From positions 1-64,000 of the forward strand of contig NZ_JOFL01000017.1 of NCBI RefSeq assembly GCF_000719265.1: 64,000 nt of DNA, in the 5' to 3' direction. Source of the DNA: Streptomyces roseoverticillatus (lineage in GTDB: Bacteria; Actinomycetota; Actinomycetes; Streptomycetales; Streptomycetaceae). Every line of letters starts with the position of its first letter. Within the stretch, counting starts at the first letter, position 1. The notes under the pieces were generated by a model. It had not been told where the DNA came from. It did no database searches and saw only the letters and a list, made by a program, of their open reading frames with translations. Of this stretch, positions 42,802 through 52,479 are shown in pieces. The translations under genes and the position numbers were made by a program.

Positions 42802-43572
42802 CTACGCGTCGCGCCGCTTCAGCACCGCGTACCCGCCCGCCAGCGCCGCCACCACCCACAGCGCCATGATCGCGAAGCCGCCCCACGGCCCGTACGGGGC
42901 GTCGTCCGCGATCGTCACCACCTGCATGACCTTGCGGCCGGCCTGGTCGGGCAGGTACTGCGCGACCTTCTTCGTGGCGCTCACCGCGCCGAGGATGTTG
43001 GAGATGATGAAGAAGAACGGCATGAGAATGCCGAGCGAGAGCATGGGGCTGCGCAGCATCGCCGCGATGCCCATCGAGAACACCGCGATCAGCGTCATAT
43101 AGAGGCCGCCACCGATCACCGCGCGCAGGACGTGCGCATCGCCGATCGAGGTCCGGTGGTCGGCGAGCATCGCCTGGCCGATGAAGAAGGAGACAAAGCT
43201 CGTCGCCATCGCGATCACGAACGCGACGAGCGCCGCAACGGTGATCTTGCTGAAGAGGAACGTGCCGCGTTGCGGAACCGCCGCCAGGGAAGTCCGGATC
43301 ATTCCGGTGCTGTATTCATTGGACACCACCAGCACCCCGAACACGATCATGGCGAGCTGGCCGAGTCCCATTCCCGCGAAACTCGTAAAGGTCGGGTCGA
43401 AATTCACCCGCTCCTTCAGCGGCATTTGATTGAAGTTGCTGCTGGTGAAAGCACTGATCAGGGCGCCGAGCGCCACGGTCACCACGAGTGCGAGACCGAG
43501 CGTCCACACCGTCGACCGGACGGATTTGATCTTTGTCCATTCCGATTGCAGGACCTGCGCCACCACCGCCAC
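42802..43572 (-). CDS. ABC-2 type transporter permease, copy B
   Basis: Paralogue of the permease at 39324, without its Pro/Gln-rich N-terminus: 256 residues from GTG 43572, beginning with the segment VLQSEWTKIKSVRSTVWTLGL. Six hydrophobic helices and the shared SNEYSTGMIRTSLAAVP loop are present. The start follows AAGGGA and lies just past the ATPase stop. Substrate unknown; drug or lipid export is the commonest role of this class. Confidence 0.9.
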   Translation of the reverse strand: MAVVAQVLQSEWTKIKSVRSTVWTLGLALVVTVALGALISAFTSSNFNQMPLKERVNFDPTFTSFAGMGLGQLAMIVFGVLVVSNEYSTGMIRTSLAAVPQRGTFLFSKITVAALVAFVIAMATSFVSFFIGQAMLADHRTSIGDAHVLRAVIGGGLYMTLIAVFSMGIAAMLRSPMLSLGILMPFFFIISNILGAVSATKKVAQYLPDQAGRKVMQVVTIADDAPYGPWGGFAIMALWVVAALAGGYAVLKRRDA

Positions 43573-43574
43573 CG

Positions 43575-44588
43575 TCAGGATCCCTTCTTCTTCTGCCAGT
43601 CGGCTCCCCACCCGCCGCCGGGCGGTGCCGCGGCGACGCCCGGCGGGCCCGCCGCATCCGGCGGGGCGTCCGCACCCGGCGGCGCGCTGTGCGCGTGGTA
43701 CTCCACCGACTCGGCGGTGAGCTGCATGAAGGCCTCTTCCAGGGACGCCTGCTGGGGGCTCAGCTCGTGCAGCACGAGCCGGTGGCGCGCGGCGAGCTCG
43801 CCCAGCTCCGCCGCCTCCGTGCCGTCGACCTCCAGATGGCCGTCCTCGGTGGTCACCGCCGTGACCCCGGCCCCCGCCAGCACGTCCAGCAGCCGCTCCA
43901 CCTCGGGCGAGCGCAGCCGTACGTACGACCGCGAGTTCTGCTTGATGAAGTCCGCCATCGAGGTGTCGGCGAGCAGCCGGCCCTGGCCGATGACGATCAG
44001 GTGGTCGGCGGTCAGGGCCATCTCGCTCATCAGGTGCGAGGAGACGAAGACCGTGCGCCCCTGGGCGGCGAGGTTCTTCATCAGATTGCGGATCCAGTGG
44101 ATGCCCTCGGGGTCCAGCCCGTTGACGGGCTCGTCGAACATCAGGATCTGCGGGTCGCCCAGCAGCGCGCCCGCGATGCCCAGGCGCTGCCCCATGCCGA
44201 GCGAGAAGCCCTTGGAGCGCTTTCCGGCCACCGAGGCGAGGCCGACCGTGTCCAGAACCTCGCGGACGCGGGCCCGCGGGATGCCGTTGCTCTGCGCCAG
44301 GCACAGGAGGTGGTTGTGGGCGCTGCGACCGCCGTGCATCGCCTTGGCGTCCAGCAGGGCGCCGACGGTCCGCAGCGGGTCCCGCAGCTGCCGGTAGTGC
44401 TGCCCGTCGATGAGGACCGTGCCGTGGGTGGGCCGGTCGAGGTCGAGCATCATCCGCATCGTCGTGGACTTGCCCGCCCCGTTGGGCCCCAGGAAGCCGG
44501 TGACGATTCCGGGCCGGACGGTGCAGGTGAGGCCGTCGACGGCGAGCTTCTCGCCGTAGCGTTTGGTCAGGCCCTGCAGCTCGATCAT
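43575..44588 (-). CDS. ABC transporter ATP-binding protein, copy B
   Basis: From ATG 44588 it has 337 residues: Walker A GPNGAGKS, SKGFSLGMGQRLG as signature region, Walker B ILMFDEPVNGLDPEG, and SSHLMSEM. A short Gly/Pro/Ala tail ends in a basic WQKKKGS. A 62-base block (43993-44054) is identical to 40830-40891 of copy A, so duplication or gene conversion was recent or is ongoing. Frames upstream of 44588 are not supported. It lies about 175 bases after filP on the same strand. Confidence 0.93.
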   Translation of the reverse strand: MIELQGLTKRYGEKLAVDGLTCTVRPGIVTGFLGPNGAGKSTTMRMMLDLDRPTHGTVLIDGQHYRQLRDPLRTVGALLDAKAMHGGRSAHNHLLCLAQSNGIPRARVREVLDTVGLASVAGKRSKGFSLGMGQRLGIAGALLGDPQILMFDEPVNGLDPEGIHWIRNLMKNLAAQGRTVFVSSHLMSEMALTADHLIVIGQGRLLADTSMADFIKQNSRSYVRLRSPEVERLLDVLAGAGVTAVTTEDGHLEVDGTEAAELGELAARHRLVLHELSPQQASLEEAFMQLTAESVEYHAHSAPPGADAPPDAAGPPGVAAAPPGGGWGADWQKKKGS

Positions 44589-44698
44589 TCCGCCACGGTA
44601 AGGGTGACCGACGGGTCCTGCCAGCGGTAGCGGCCCGTCCGTGTGCGGAGGACACCCGTTCGGCCGCACTGGACGGCGGGGCGGCCCCCGGACCACCG

Positions 44699-44729
44699 CC
44701 CTGCGCGCTCGCACGAGCGGCGCACAGGG
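44699..44729 (-). terminator. Possible filP terminator
   Basis: CCCTG/CAGGG ends and an inner GCTCG-CA-CGAGC make a bulged hairpin about 35 bases past the filP stop. Pairing is imperfect. Confidence 0.35.
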
Positions 44730-44763
44730 CACGGACCAGAGCGCTGCCGGCGGTCCGGTCGGA

Positions 44764-45702
44764 TCAGCGGCTCTGCTGCGCCGGGACGCCGCGCGACATC
44801 GGCTCGTCGTCACCGGGGACGCCGGCCGCGGCGACGGCGGCGCCGGTCAGCGTGGCCAGCATCTCGCGGACGTTCGTCAGCTGGGCGTTGATGCTGTCGC
44901 GGCGGTTGGTGAGCGCCGCCAGCTCGCGCTCGGACTCGCTGCGGATGCGGTCCGCCTTGGCGTTGGCGTCGGCCACGATGTCCTCGGCCTGGCGCTGCGC
45001 CGTCTCCACCGTCTGCCGGGCGCGCCGCTCGGCGTCCGTGCGCAGCTTCTCCGCCTCCAGGCGCAGCTGCTCGGCGCGGTGCTCGATCTCCGCCAGCCGC
45101 TTCTCCGCCTTGGCCTGACGGGAGGCCAGGTCGCGCTCGGACTGCTCGCGCCGCTTGGCCAGGTTGGTCTCGAAGTCGGCGGCGGCCTGGGCCGCCTTGG
45201 CGCGGGTCTCCTCGAAGAGGGCGTCCGCCTCCTCACGCTTGGACTGGGCGTCCTTCTGGGCCTCGGCCCGCAGCTGGGCGGAGTCGCCCTTGGCCTTCTC
45301 GACGATGCGCGCGCCCTCGTCCTCCGCCTTGGCCTTGCGGTCGGCGGCGAACGACTCGGCGTCGTTGCGCACCTGCTGGGCGGCGGACTCGGCGAGCTCG
45401 CGGTGCTGCTCGGCGGCGCGCCGGGCCTCCTCACGCAGATCCTTGGCCTCTTCCTCGGCCAGCCGAAGGATCTTCTCGACCCTCGCCCCCAGCCCCGCAT
45501 AGGACGGCTCGGCGTCGTTGACCTGGGCCTGAGCATTCTGCGTCTCGAGGTGCAGCTCCTCGATGCGCTTTTCCAGAGAGGTGATGCGTGCCAGTGCGCT
45601 GTCTCGGTCGGCGACGAGCTTGGTAATGCGGTCGTCCACCTGGCCGCGGTCGTATCCACGCCGCACAAGCTCGAAGCCGAAGGGGGAGGAAGTGTCACTC
45701 AT
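44764..45702 (-). CDS. filP: FilP, intermediate-filament-like coiled-coil cytoskeletal protein
   Basis: Forms filaments or a network beneath the hyphal tip and works with DivIVA and Scy in polar growth. The 312-residue protein is almost all coiled coil (about 25-290), rich in Ala, Glu, Arg and Lys. The N-terminal FELVRRGYDRGQVDDRI resembles the DivIVA-type N-terminal signature. The C-terminus is a short Ala/Gly tail. The length and position next to scy match the S. coelicolor gene. ATG 45702 has AGGAA upstream. Confidence 0.93.
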   Translation of the reverse strand: MSDTSSPFGFELVRRGYDRGQVDDRITKLVADRDSALARITSLEKRIEELHLETQNAQAQVNDAEPSYAGLGARVEKILRLAEEEAKDLREEARRAAEQHRELAESAAQQVRNDAESFAADRKAKAEDEGARIVEKAKGDSAQLRAEAQKDAQSKREEADALFEETRAKAAQAAADFETNLAKRREQSERDLASRQAKAEKRLAEIEHRAEQLRLEAEKLRTDAERRARQTVETAQRQAEDIVADANAKADRIRSESERELAALTNRRDSINAQLTNVREMLATLTGAAVAAAGVPGDDEPMSRGVPAQQSR

Positions 45703-45816
45703 GGGGTTCCTGTCATAAGAGACCGGTGAGGTGATAGAGGGAATCCTAGGGGTGCGAGCGGCGTGTCATCAGGTGAATGGTCGGCAGATCTGGAGAATGT
45801 CCCCCCGTTTGAGTGG

Positions 45817-48800
45817 CTACTTCTGTGACTGCTTGCCACCCGAACGTGTAGCACCGGCACCGGCCGCTGCCTTCACCCCGCCATCCTTGGCGCTTCCGGC
45901 CCCCGGGGCCTCAAAAGATTCCAACGCCTCCAACACGTCCTGGACACGGGAAATCTCGGCCTGAATGTCCTCGCGACGGCGCACCAGGACCTCCAACTCC
46001 CGCTTTCCCTCCTCGACAAGGCGCTTTGCCTCCTCCGCACCCTCGGTGCGCAGGCGCTCCGACTCGCGTACGGCGGCGGCCTTCTTCTGCTCGGCCTCCT
46101 TGAGCAGGCCCTCCGCCTTCTTCACCGCGGCGATGCGGACCTTGCTCGCCTCGCTGCTGGCGTCCGACAGCAGCTTCTTCGCCTTCTCCTCGGCCTCCGC
46201 GAGCTGCTCCGTCGCGGCCGCGACGAGCTTGTCGCAGCGCTCGCCCGCGGACTGCATGGCCTCGGCCGCCTCGCGGCGCGCCCGGCCGTGCAGCTCCTCG
46301 ACCTCGCCCTCGACCCGGGTGCGCAGCTCGTCGGCGCGCTCCCTTATCGCGGTGGCGTCGCCACGGGCCTCGGCCAGCAGCGTGTCCGCGTCCGTACGGG
46401 CCTGCTCCACCAGGGCGTTGCCCTCGCCGGTGGCCTCGGCGACGATCCGCTCGGCCTCGCGGCGGGCTACGCCCACCATCGTGTCGGCCTGCTCCTCGGC
46501 GGCCGCGGCCGTACTCAGCGCCTCCTCCTGCGCCTTGGCGATCAGGGCGTCCGCCTGCTCGCCGGCGTCGGCCAGCCGCTTCGCGCCGGCCTCGCGGGCG
46601 TCGTCGACGGTCCGCTCGCTCTCGGCGCGCGCCTCCGCACGCAGCCGCTCCGCCTCCTGGACGGCGTCGGCCTTGATCCGCGCGGAGTCCGCGCGCGTGC
46701 TGTTGGCGTTCTCCTGCGCGGCGGCCAGCGCCTCGGCGGCCTCCGCGGCCATCCGCTCGGCCTCCGACGTCGCCTCGGCGACGAGGGTGTCCGCCTGCTC
46801 GGCGGCCTCCGCGCGGCGGGTGTTCGCCGCCTCGCGGGCCTCGTCGAGGACGCGGGCGGCGTCGCCGCGCAGCCGCTCGGACTCGGCGTCCGCCTCGGCG
46901 AGCGTCCGCTCGGCCTGCCCGGCCGCCTCCGTGCGGACGGCCTCGGCGGCCTCCGCGGCCTCCTCGGTCGTGCGGGCGGCCTCGCGGCGCGCGGCCTCCA
47001 CCGTCGCGGCGGCCTCGGCCCGCAGCTTCTCCGCCTCGGCCGTGGCCTCGGAGATCAGCTCGTCGGCCTGCCCGGCCGCCTCCGTGCGGCGCCGGCCCGC
47101 GGCCTCGCGGGCCTCGTCGACGATGCGGTCGGCCTCGGCCTGCGCCCCGGAGGTGAGCTCCTCGGCCTCGCGGACGATCCGCGCGGCCTCGGCGTGGCCC
47201 TCCGAACGCATCTTGTTCGCGTCCTCGCGGGCCTCGGCGCGCGCCCGGGACGCGTCCTGCTCGGCCGACGCCAGGGCGTCGGACGCGTCGGTCCGCAGCT
47301 GCTTGGACCTGGCGGACGCCTCCGCGACCGTGCGCTCCGCGTCGGCCTTCGCCTTGGCGAGCAGCGCCTCGGCGGCCTCCGCGGCCTCGCCGCGGTGCTT
47401 CTCGGCGTCCTTGCGGGCCTCCGTGACCGTCCGCTCGGCCTCGGCGCGCAGCCGGGCGGCCTCCGCGGCCGCCTCCGCCTGCTGCGCCTCCGCCGACTCG
47501 CGGGCCTCGTCCAGGACGGACGTGGCCTCGGCGACCAGCCGCTCCGCCTCCGCCGTGGCCTCCGCCATCAGGGCGTCGGCCTGCTCGGCGGCCTCGGAGC
47601 GGCGCGCCGCGGCCGCGGCCCGCGCCTCGTCGGCCGTGGCGGCGGCGTCGCGCCGGGCCGCCTCGGCGGTCTCCTCGGCCTCCGCGATCAGCTTCTCCGC
47701 CTCGGCCATGGCCTCGGAGAGCAGCTCGTCGGCCTGCACGCCCGCCTCGGCGAGCTTGGCGTGGGCGCTGTCGGTGGCCTCCTCCAGCGTGCGGGCGGCC
47801 TCCGCCTCCAGACGCTGGCCCTCCGTGACCGCGTCCGCGAGCGTGCGCTCCGCCTCGGCGGCGGCAGCTTCCGAAGCGGCCTGGGCCTCGGCGCGGATCC
47901 GGGCCGCGTCCTCACCGGCGCGCTCGCGCTCGGCGTACGCGTCGGTCCGGACCCGGTCGGCCTCCTCCTGGGCCTCGGTGCGGGTGCGCTCCGCGTTGTG
48001 CTCGGCGGCCGAGCGCAGCCCGGCGATCTCCTCCTCGGCCTGCTCGTGCAGCCCCGCGACGGAGTCCCGCACCTGCTGGGCGGTCGCCTCGGCGGCCGAC
48101 ACCAGCTCGGCGGCGCGCACCTCGGCCTCCTCGACCAGGCGCTGGGCCTCCTCCTGCGCCTCGGCGACCCGCTTGCGCGCCGAAGCCAGCAGCTCCTCGC
48201 TCTGCTCGCGCGCGGCCTCGCGCTCGGCCTGCGCCTCCGTACGGGCGTCGCCCAGCAGCTCCTCGGCCTCGCGCCGGCGGCGGGCGGCCTCCTCCTGCGC
48301 GGCGGCCAGCGCCTCGGCGGCCTCGGCGGCCGTGCGCTCGGCGGCGGCGTTCGCCTCGGCGCGCACCCGGTCGGCGGTCTCCTGCGCCTCGCCGCGCAGC
48401 CGCTCGGCCTCCGCATTGGCCTCGGCGCGCAGCCGCGCACCGGCGGACTCGCCCTCGCTGCGGGCGGCGGTGGCCTCCTCGGCGGCCTCGGCGCGCAGCC
48501 GCTCCGCCTCGGTCTCGGCCTGCGACTGCAGCGTGCGCACCCGCTCCGCGGTCTCCGTGCGCTGCCGCTCGGTCTCCTCGGCGGCCTCGCGGCGCAGCCG
48601 CTCCGCCTCCGTACGGGCGTCGCGCAGCGCCTTCTCGGCGGCCTCCACGCGCTGCTCGGCCTCGGTGTGCAGGCGGGTCAGCTCCGCGTCGGCCTCGGCG
48701 CGGCGCGCCTCCGCCGCCTTCTCGGACTCCTCGCGCAGCTTCCGCGCGGCCTCCTCGGCCTCGGTGCGGGTGCGCTCGGCGTGGTCCTCGGCCTCCTCGG

Positions 48801-50397
48801 CCATCTCCTCGGCCTCGGTGCGCGCCCGCTCCAGGGCCTCCTCGGCCTGCTTGCGCAGGGAGGCGGCCCGCTCGGCGGCCTCCGACCGGACCCGCTCGCC
48901 GTCCGCTGCCGCGGACCCGCGCGTCTCCTCCGCGTCGGCCTTGGCCTTGGCCAGCAGCTCCTCGGCGGTCTTCGCCGCCTCCTCGATCTGCTGCAGCGCC
49001 TCGCGCCGGGCCTCGCCCCGCAGCCGCTCGCCCTCGGCGACGGCGTCGGCGCGCAGCTGCTCGGCCTCGCCGCGCAGCCGCCGCGCCTCCTCCTGGAGCT
49101 CGACGGTCTTGGCGCGGTACTCCTTGGTGTCGTCCTTCGCCGCGCCCTTGAGCTGCTCGGCGGTGTCCGCGGCCTGCTCGCGCAGCCGCTCGGCCTCGGT
49201 CTCGGCCTCCTTGCGGATGCGTTCCGCCTCGGCGGCCGCGGCCTTCGTGGTGGCGCGGGCGTCCTCGGAGGCCTTGGACAGGACCTCCTCGGCCGTCCGC
49301 GCGGCCTTGGCGAGCTGGGCCGCGGAGTCCTCCGCGGCGGCGCTGCGGGCGTTCTCCGCGGCCTCGGCGACCAGCCGCTCGGCCTCCGCGGCGGCGTCCG
49401 CCCGCAGCTGCCCGGCCTCGGCCTTGAGCGCCTCGGCCTCCTTCGTGGCCTCGCTGACCAGCCGGGCGACCTCGGCCCGGGCGGTACGGGTGCGCTGCTC
49501 GTTCTCCGACTCGGCGCCGGACAGGCTGCGGGCCGCGCTCTCCTTCGCCTCGGTGACCAGCTTCTCGGCCTCGGCGCGCGCCTCGCGCAGCGCCGCGTCG
49601 GCCTCCTGCAGGCGGGCATCGGCGGTACGGCTCAGCTCGGCCGCGGCCGTGCGCGCCTGCTCGCTCTCCGTGCCCGCGGCGGCCCGCAGCTGCTCGGCGT
49701 GGTCGGTGGCCTCCTGCGCCTGCGCGGACGCGGCGGTCAGCAGCCGCTCGGCGTCCGTACGGGCACGGCGCAGCAGCGCCTCGGCCTCGGCGCGGGCCTC
49801 GTCGGCGGCGGAGCTGAGGCGGGACCGGGCCTGCTCGGCCAGCCGCTGGGCCTCGGCGCGGGCCGCGGCCAGGGCCTGCTCGGCCTCCGCCCGGGACTCC
49901 TCCAGCAGCCGGCGGGCCTGCGACTCCGTACGCGCCCGCAGCTGCTCGGCCCAGGCGACGTTCTCGTTGACGTGCGACTCGACGGTCTGGCGGCGCTCGT
50001 TGAGCTCCTCGTCCAGGCGCTGGCGGCGGGCGACGGCCTCCGCGTGGAGCTCGGCCTCCATCCGCGCCTGGCGCTCGGCCTGCTCCTGCAGCAGCCGCTG
50101 CGTCTGCGCCCGGGCCTCGCGCAGCTCGCGCTCGGCGTCCGTACGCATCTGATCCGCCTGAATCTGGGCATTGCGGAGCAACTGCTCCGCCTGGTAACCC
50201 ATGTCGGCGGTGTCGTACGCCGGGCGGTGGGCGAGATTGCGGCGCGCCTCGTGGAGCTTGGCGCGCAGCACCTCGACCTGGTAGCCGAGGTCGTCGGCGT
50301 GCTGGACCGCCTTCTCCCGCTCCTTCTTCAGCCGCTCCATCTCGGCTTCGAATTGCGAGAGGTGGTCGTCAGCCTCGTAGCGGTCGTTGCCCCGCAC
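45817..50397 (-). CDS. scy: Scy, giant coiled-coil polarity scaffold
   Basis: Organises the tip-organising centre in hyphae with DivIVA and FilP. The 1526 residues are nearly all heptad and longer-period coiled coil rich in Ala, Glu, Arg and Asp; units such as EAERLVAEA and RAEAEAERLR recur throughout. It starts at GTG 50397 with DDHLSQFEAEMERLKKERE and ends in a basic, glycine-rich tail. I recall about 1,300 residues for the S. coelicolor protein, so this copy may have expanded. Its complement holds long open frames that are shadows. It lies 114 bases upstream of filP, with the same direction of transcription. Confidence 0.93.
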   Translation of the reverse strand: MRGNDRYEADDHLSQFEAEMERLKKEREKAVQHADDLGYQVEVLRAKLHEARRNLAHRPAYDTADMGYQAEQLLRNAQIQADQMRTDAERELREARAQTQRLLQEQAERQARMEAELHAEAVARRQRLDEELNERRQTVESHVNENVAWAEQLRARTESQARRLLEESRAEAEQALAAARAEAQRLAEQARSRLSSAADEARAEAEALLRRARTDAERLLTAASAQAQEATDHAEQLRAAAGTESEQARTAAAELSRTADARLQEADAALREARAEAEKLVTEAKESAARSLSGAESENEQRTRTARAEVARLVSEATKEAEALKAEAGQLRADAAAEAERLVAEAAENARSAAAEDSAAQLAKAARTAEEVLSKASEDARATTKAAAAEAERIRKEAETEAERLREQAADTAEQLKGAAKDDTKEYRAKTVELQEEARRLRGEAEQLRADAVAEGERLRGEARREALQQIEEAAKTAEELLAKAKADAEETRGSAAADGERVRSEAAERAASLRKQAEEALERARTEAEEMAEEAEDHAERTRTEAEEAARKLREESEKAAEARRAEADAELTRLHTEAEQRVEAAEKALRDARTEAERLRREAAEETERQRTETAERVRTLQSQAETEAERLRAEAAEEATAARSEGESAGARLRAEANAEAERLRGEAQETADRVRAEANAAAERTAAEAAEALAAAQEEAARRRREAEELLGDARTEAQAEREAAREQSEELLASARKRVAEAQEEAQRLVEEAEVRAAELVSAAEATAQQVRDSVAGLHEQAEEEIAGLRSAAEHNAERTRTEAQEEADRVRTDAYAERERAGEDAARIRAEAQAASEAAAAEAERTLADAVTEGQRLEAEAARTLEEATDSAHAKLAEAGVQADELLSEAMAEAEKLIAEAEETAEAARRDAAATADEARAAAAARRSEAAEQADALMAEATAEAERLVAEATSVLDEARESAEAQQAEAAAEAARLRAEAERTVTEARKDAEKHRGEAAEAAEALLAKAKADAERTVAEASARSKQLRTDASDALASAEQDASRARAEAREDANKMRSEGHAEAARIVREAEELTSGAQAEADRIVDEAREAAGRRRTEAAGQADELISEATAEAEKLRAEAAATVEAARREAARTTEEAAEAAEAVRTEAAGQAERTLAEADAESERLRGDAARVLDEAREAANTRRAEAAEQADTLVAEATSEAERMAAEAAEALAAAQENANSTRADSARIKADAVQEAERLRAEARAESERTVDDAREAGAKRLADAGEQADALIAKAQEEALSTAAAAEEQADTMVGVARREAERIVAEATGEGNALVEQARTDADTLLAEARGDATAIRERADELRTRVEGEVEELHGRARREAAEAMQSAGERCDKLVAAATEQLAEAEEKAKKLLSDASSEASKVRIAAVKKAEGLLKEAEQKKAAAVRESERLRTEGAEEAKRLVEEGKRELEVLVRRREDIQAEISRVQDVLEALESFEAPGAGSAKDGGVKAAAGAGATRSGGKQSQK

Positions 50398-50577
50398 TGC
50401 GCGGTCCCATCCGTCCCCTGGTCGCCTTGGCGGCCGGCCCGTTCCCGCGTGTATGGGTTGGAATCCGGAGCCCGCCCTTCCGAAGAAATGGTGTCAGATC
50501 ATCGGTACAGCCCGGTCCGGGCCCCCACCCCAGGACCCCGGCCGAACCCGCACTCTACCGGCCGGGGGGAGTGCGGG

Positions 50578-51018
50578 TCAGTGCTCCTGGTCCGCCGGGG
50601 GCGCCGAGGTGACCAGTTCCGTCAGCACGCCGTGGCAGTCCTTGGGGTGCAGGAAGGTGATCCGCGAGCCCATCGAACCGCGCCGCGGCTCGTCGTAGAG
50701 CACCCGGACGCCCTTGTCCCGGACGGCTTCCGCGTCCGCGTCCACGTCCGCCGTGCCGAACGCGATGTGGTGAACGCCCTCACCGTTCTTCGCCAGCCAC
50801 TTGCCTACCGCGGAGTCCTCCCGCGTCGGCTCCAGCAGCTGCAGATAGGAGGCCCCGCCGTCCGAGGTGTCATTGATTTTGAGCATGGCCTCACGAACGC
50901 CCTGCTCCTCGTTGACCTCGGTGTGGAACACCTCGAAGCCGTACGTGGCACGGTAGAACTCGACAGTCCGGTCGAGGTCGAAGCAGGCGATCCCGATGTG
51001 GTCGATACGCGTCAGCAT
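50578..51018 (-). CDS. mce: Methylmalonyl-CoA epimerase
   Basis: Interconverts (2R)- and (2S)-methylmalonyl-CoA, feeding the B12-dependent mutase. The 146-residue vicinal-oxygen-chelate protein has DHIGIA, GVHHIAF and a final LTELV that supply the metal-binding His, His and Glu. ATG 51018 is the family start, although its ribosome site is poor. It is divergent from the thiolase. Next to meaB it completes a short propionate and acyl-CoA set. Confidence 0.92.
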   Translation of the reverse strand: MLTRIDHIGIACFDLDRTVEFYRATYGFEVFHTEVNEEQGVREAMLKINDTSDGGASYLQLLEPTREDSAVGKWLAKNGEGVHHIAFGTADVDADAEAVRDKGVRVLYDEPRRGSMGSRITFLHPKDCHGVLTELVTSAPPADQEH

Positions 51019-51048
51019 GGAACCAGTGCACCGCCGTACGGCTTGGTC

Positions 51049-51075
51049 ACGCAACGTGTACGCAACGTGCTTGCG
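51049..51075 (-). promoter_or_regulatory. Paired ACGCAACGTG repeats upstream of the epimerase gene
   Basis: ACGCAACGTG occurs at 51049-51058 and 51060-51069, one helical turn apart, and CGCAA-N5-TTGCG (51061-51075) makes an inverted repeat across the second copy. It lies 31-57 bases upstream of the epimerase start in the divergent spacer, a good place for an operator. Confidence 0.4.
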
Positions 51076-51228
51076 ATCACACCCGCTGCCCGGTGACCGC
51101 GGGGGTACCGCTCAGTACATTGACGGAAACCCTCGTGCTGCACTCCTCGGGGGGCAACCCCCGGACCCCCGGCCGGAAGACCGGGGTGCTCCGCCGTCCA
51201 TCCTCATCACCTGAAGGGGCCGCGCCTC

Positions 51229-52440
51229 ATGTCCGGTACGAACGGTTCGACCAGCACCACTTCCGTGATCGTCGCGGGTGCCCGTACGCCCATGGGCAAG
51301 CTGCTCGGCTCCCTGCGCAGCTTCTCCGCGGCCGAGCTGGGCGGCTTCGCCATCAAGGCGGCCCTCGACCGGGCCGGCATCGGCGGCGACCAGGTGCAGT
51401 ACGTGATCATGGGTCAGGTGCTGCAGGCCGGCGCCGGGCAGATCCCGGCCCGCCAGGCGGCGGTCAAGGGCGGCATCCCCATGAGCGTCCCCGCCCTCAC
51501 CATCAACAAGGTCTGCCTCTCCGGCCTGGACGCCATCGCGCTGGCCGACCAGCTCATCCGCGCGGGCGAGTTCGACATCGTGGTGGCCGGCGGCCAGGAG
51601 TCCATGACCAACGCCCCGCACCTGCTGCCCAAGTCCCGCGAGGGCTACAAGTACGGCGCCATCGAGATGCTCGACTCGATGGACCACGACGGCCTCACCG
51701 ACTCCTTCGAGTCCATCGCCATGGGCGCCTCCACCGAGAACCACAACACCCGCCTCGGCATCGGCCGCGCCGAGCAGGACGAGATCGGCGCCCGCTCCCA
51801 CCAGCGCGCCGCCGCCGCCCAGAAGAACGGCGTCTTCGAGGCCGAGATCACCCCCGTCGAGGTCCCGCAGCGCAAGGGCGACCCGGTCGTCTTCGCCCAG
51901 GACGAGGGCGTCCGCGGCGACACCACCACCGAGGTCCTCGGCAGGCTGCGCCCGTCCTTCCGCAAGGACGGCACGATCACCGCCGGCACCTCCTCGCAGA
52001 TCTCCGACGGCGCCGCCGCCGTCGTCGTGATGAGCAAGGCCAAGGCCGAGGAGCTGGGCCTTGAGTGGATCGCCGAGATCGGCGCCCACGGCAACGTCGC
52101 CGGTCCCGACAACTCCCTGCACTCCCAGCCCTCCAACGCCATCAAGCACGCGGTGAGCCGCGAGGGCCTGACCGTCGAGGACCTCGATCTCATCGAGATC
52201 AACGAGGCGTTCGCCGCGGTCCTCGTGCAGTCAATCAAGGACCTCGGCGTGTCCCCGGAAAAGGTGAACGTCAACGGCGGTGCCATCGCGCTCGGCCACC
52301 CGATCGGCATGTCCGGCGCCCGCACCGTCCTCCACCTCGCGCTGGAGCTCAAGCGGCGCGGCGGCGGCATCGGCGCGGCGGCCCTGTGCGGCGGCGGCGG
52401 CCAGGGCGACGCCCTGATCATCCGGGTGCCCGGCAAGTAA
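51229..52440 (+). CDS. Acetyl-CoA C-acetyltransferase (thiolase)
   Basis: Condenses or cleaves acetoacetyl-CoA and related thioesters. The 403-residue protein has the nucleophile Cys in [12 protein letters not shown], the NEAF motif in [10 protein letters not shown], the His in [16 protein letters not shown] and the second Cys in [12 protein letters not shown], all required for thiolase activity. ATG 51229 has GAAGGGG nearby. meaB starts 39 bases after it. Together with the hydroxyacyl-CoA dehydrogenase at 31867 it fits C4 acyl-CoA synthesis. Confidence 0.94.
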   Translation: MSGTNGSTSTTSVIVAGARTPMGKLLGSLRSFSAAELGGFAIKAALDRAGIGGDQVQYVIMGQVLQAGAGQIPARQAAVKGGIPMSVPALTINKVCLSGLDAIALADQLIRAGEFDIVVAGGQESMTNAPHLLPKSREGYKYGAIEMLDSMDHDGLTDSFESIAMGASTENHNTRLGIGRAEQDEIGARSHQRAAAAQKNGVFEAEITPVEVPQRKGDPVVFAQDEGVRGDTTTEVLGRLRPSFRKDGTITAGTSSQISDGAAAVVVMSKAKAEELGLEWIAEIGAHGNVAGPDNSLHSQPSNAIKHAVSREGLTVEDLDLIEINEAFAAVLVQSIKDLGVSPEKVNVNGGAIALGHPIGMSGARTVLHLALELKRRGGGIGAAALCGGGGQGDALIIRVPGK

Positions 52441-52479
52441 CCGCTCCGGCGGAGAGCCCTTTACGAGAACGGAGCCGTG

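Noticed and set aside
42470..42886. Longer minus-strand frame in the gap between ABC copy B and the hypothetical gene
   Set aside because: It overlaps the end of the permease gene and lacks a ribosome site; only the shorter form is kept as a weak possibility.
44589..44813. Upstream extension of the ABC copy B ATPase
   Set aside because: The extra Arg/Pro-rich residues precede the conserved start MIELQGLTKRYG and have no ribosome site.
45965..51096. Very long open frames (about 1,400 and 1,600 codons) opposite scy
   Set aside because: They mirror the Ala/Glu/Arg repeat composition of scy on the other strand, lack domains and ribosome sites, and run across the neighbouring genes.
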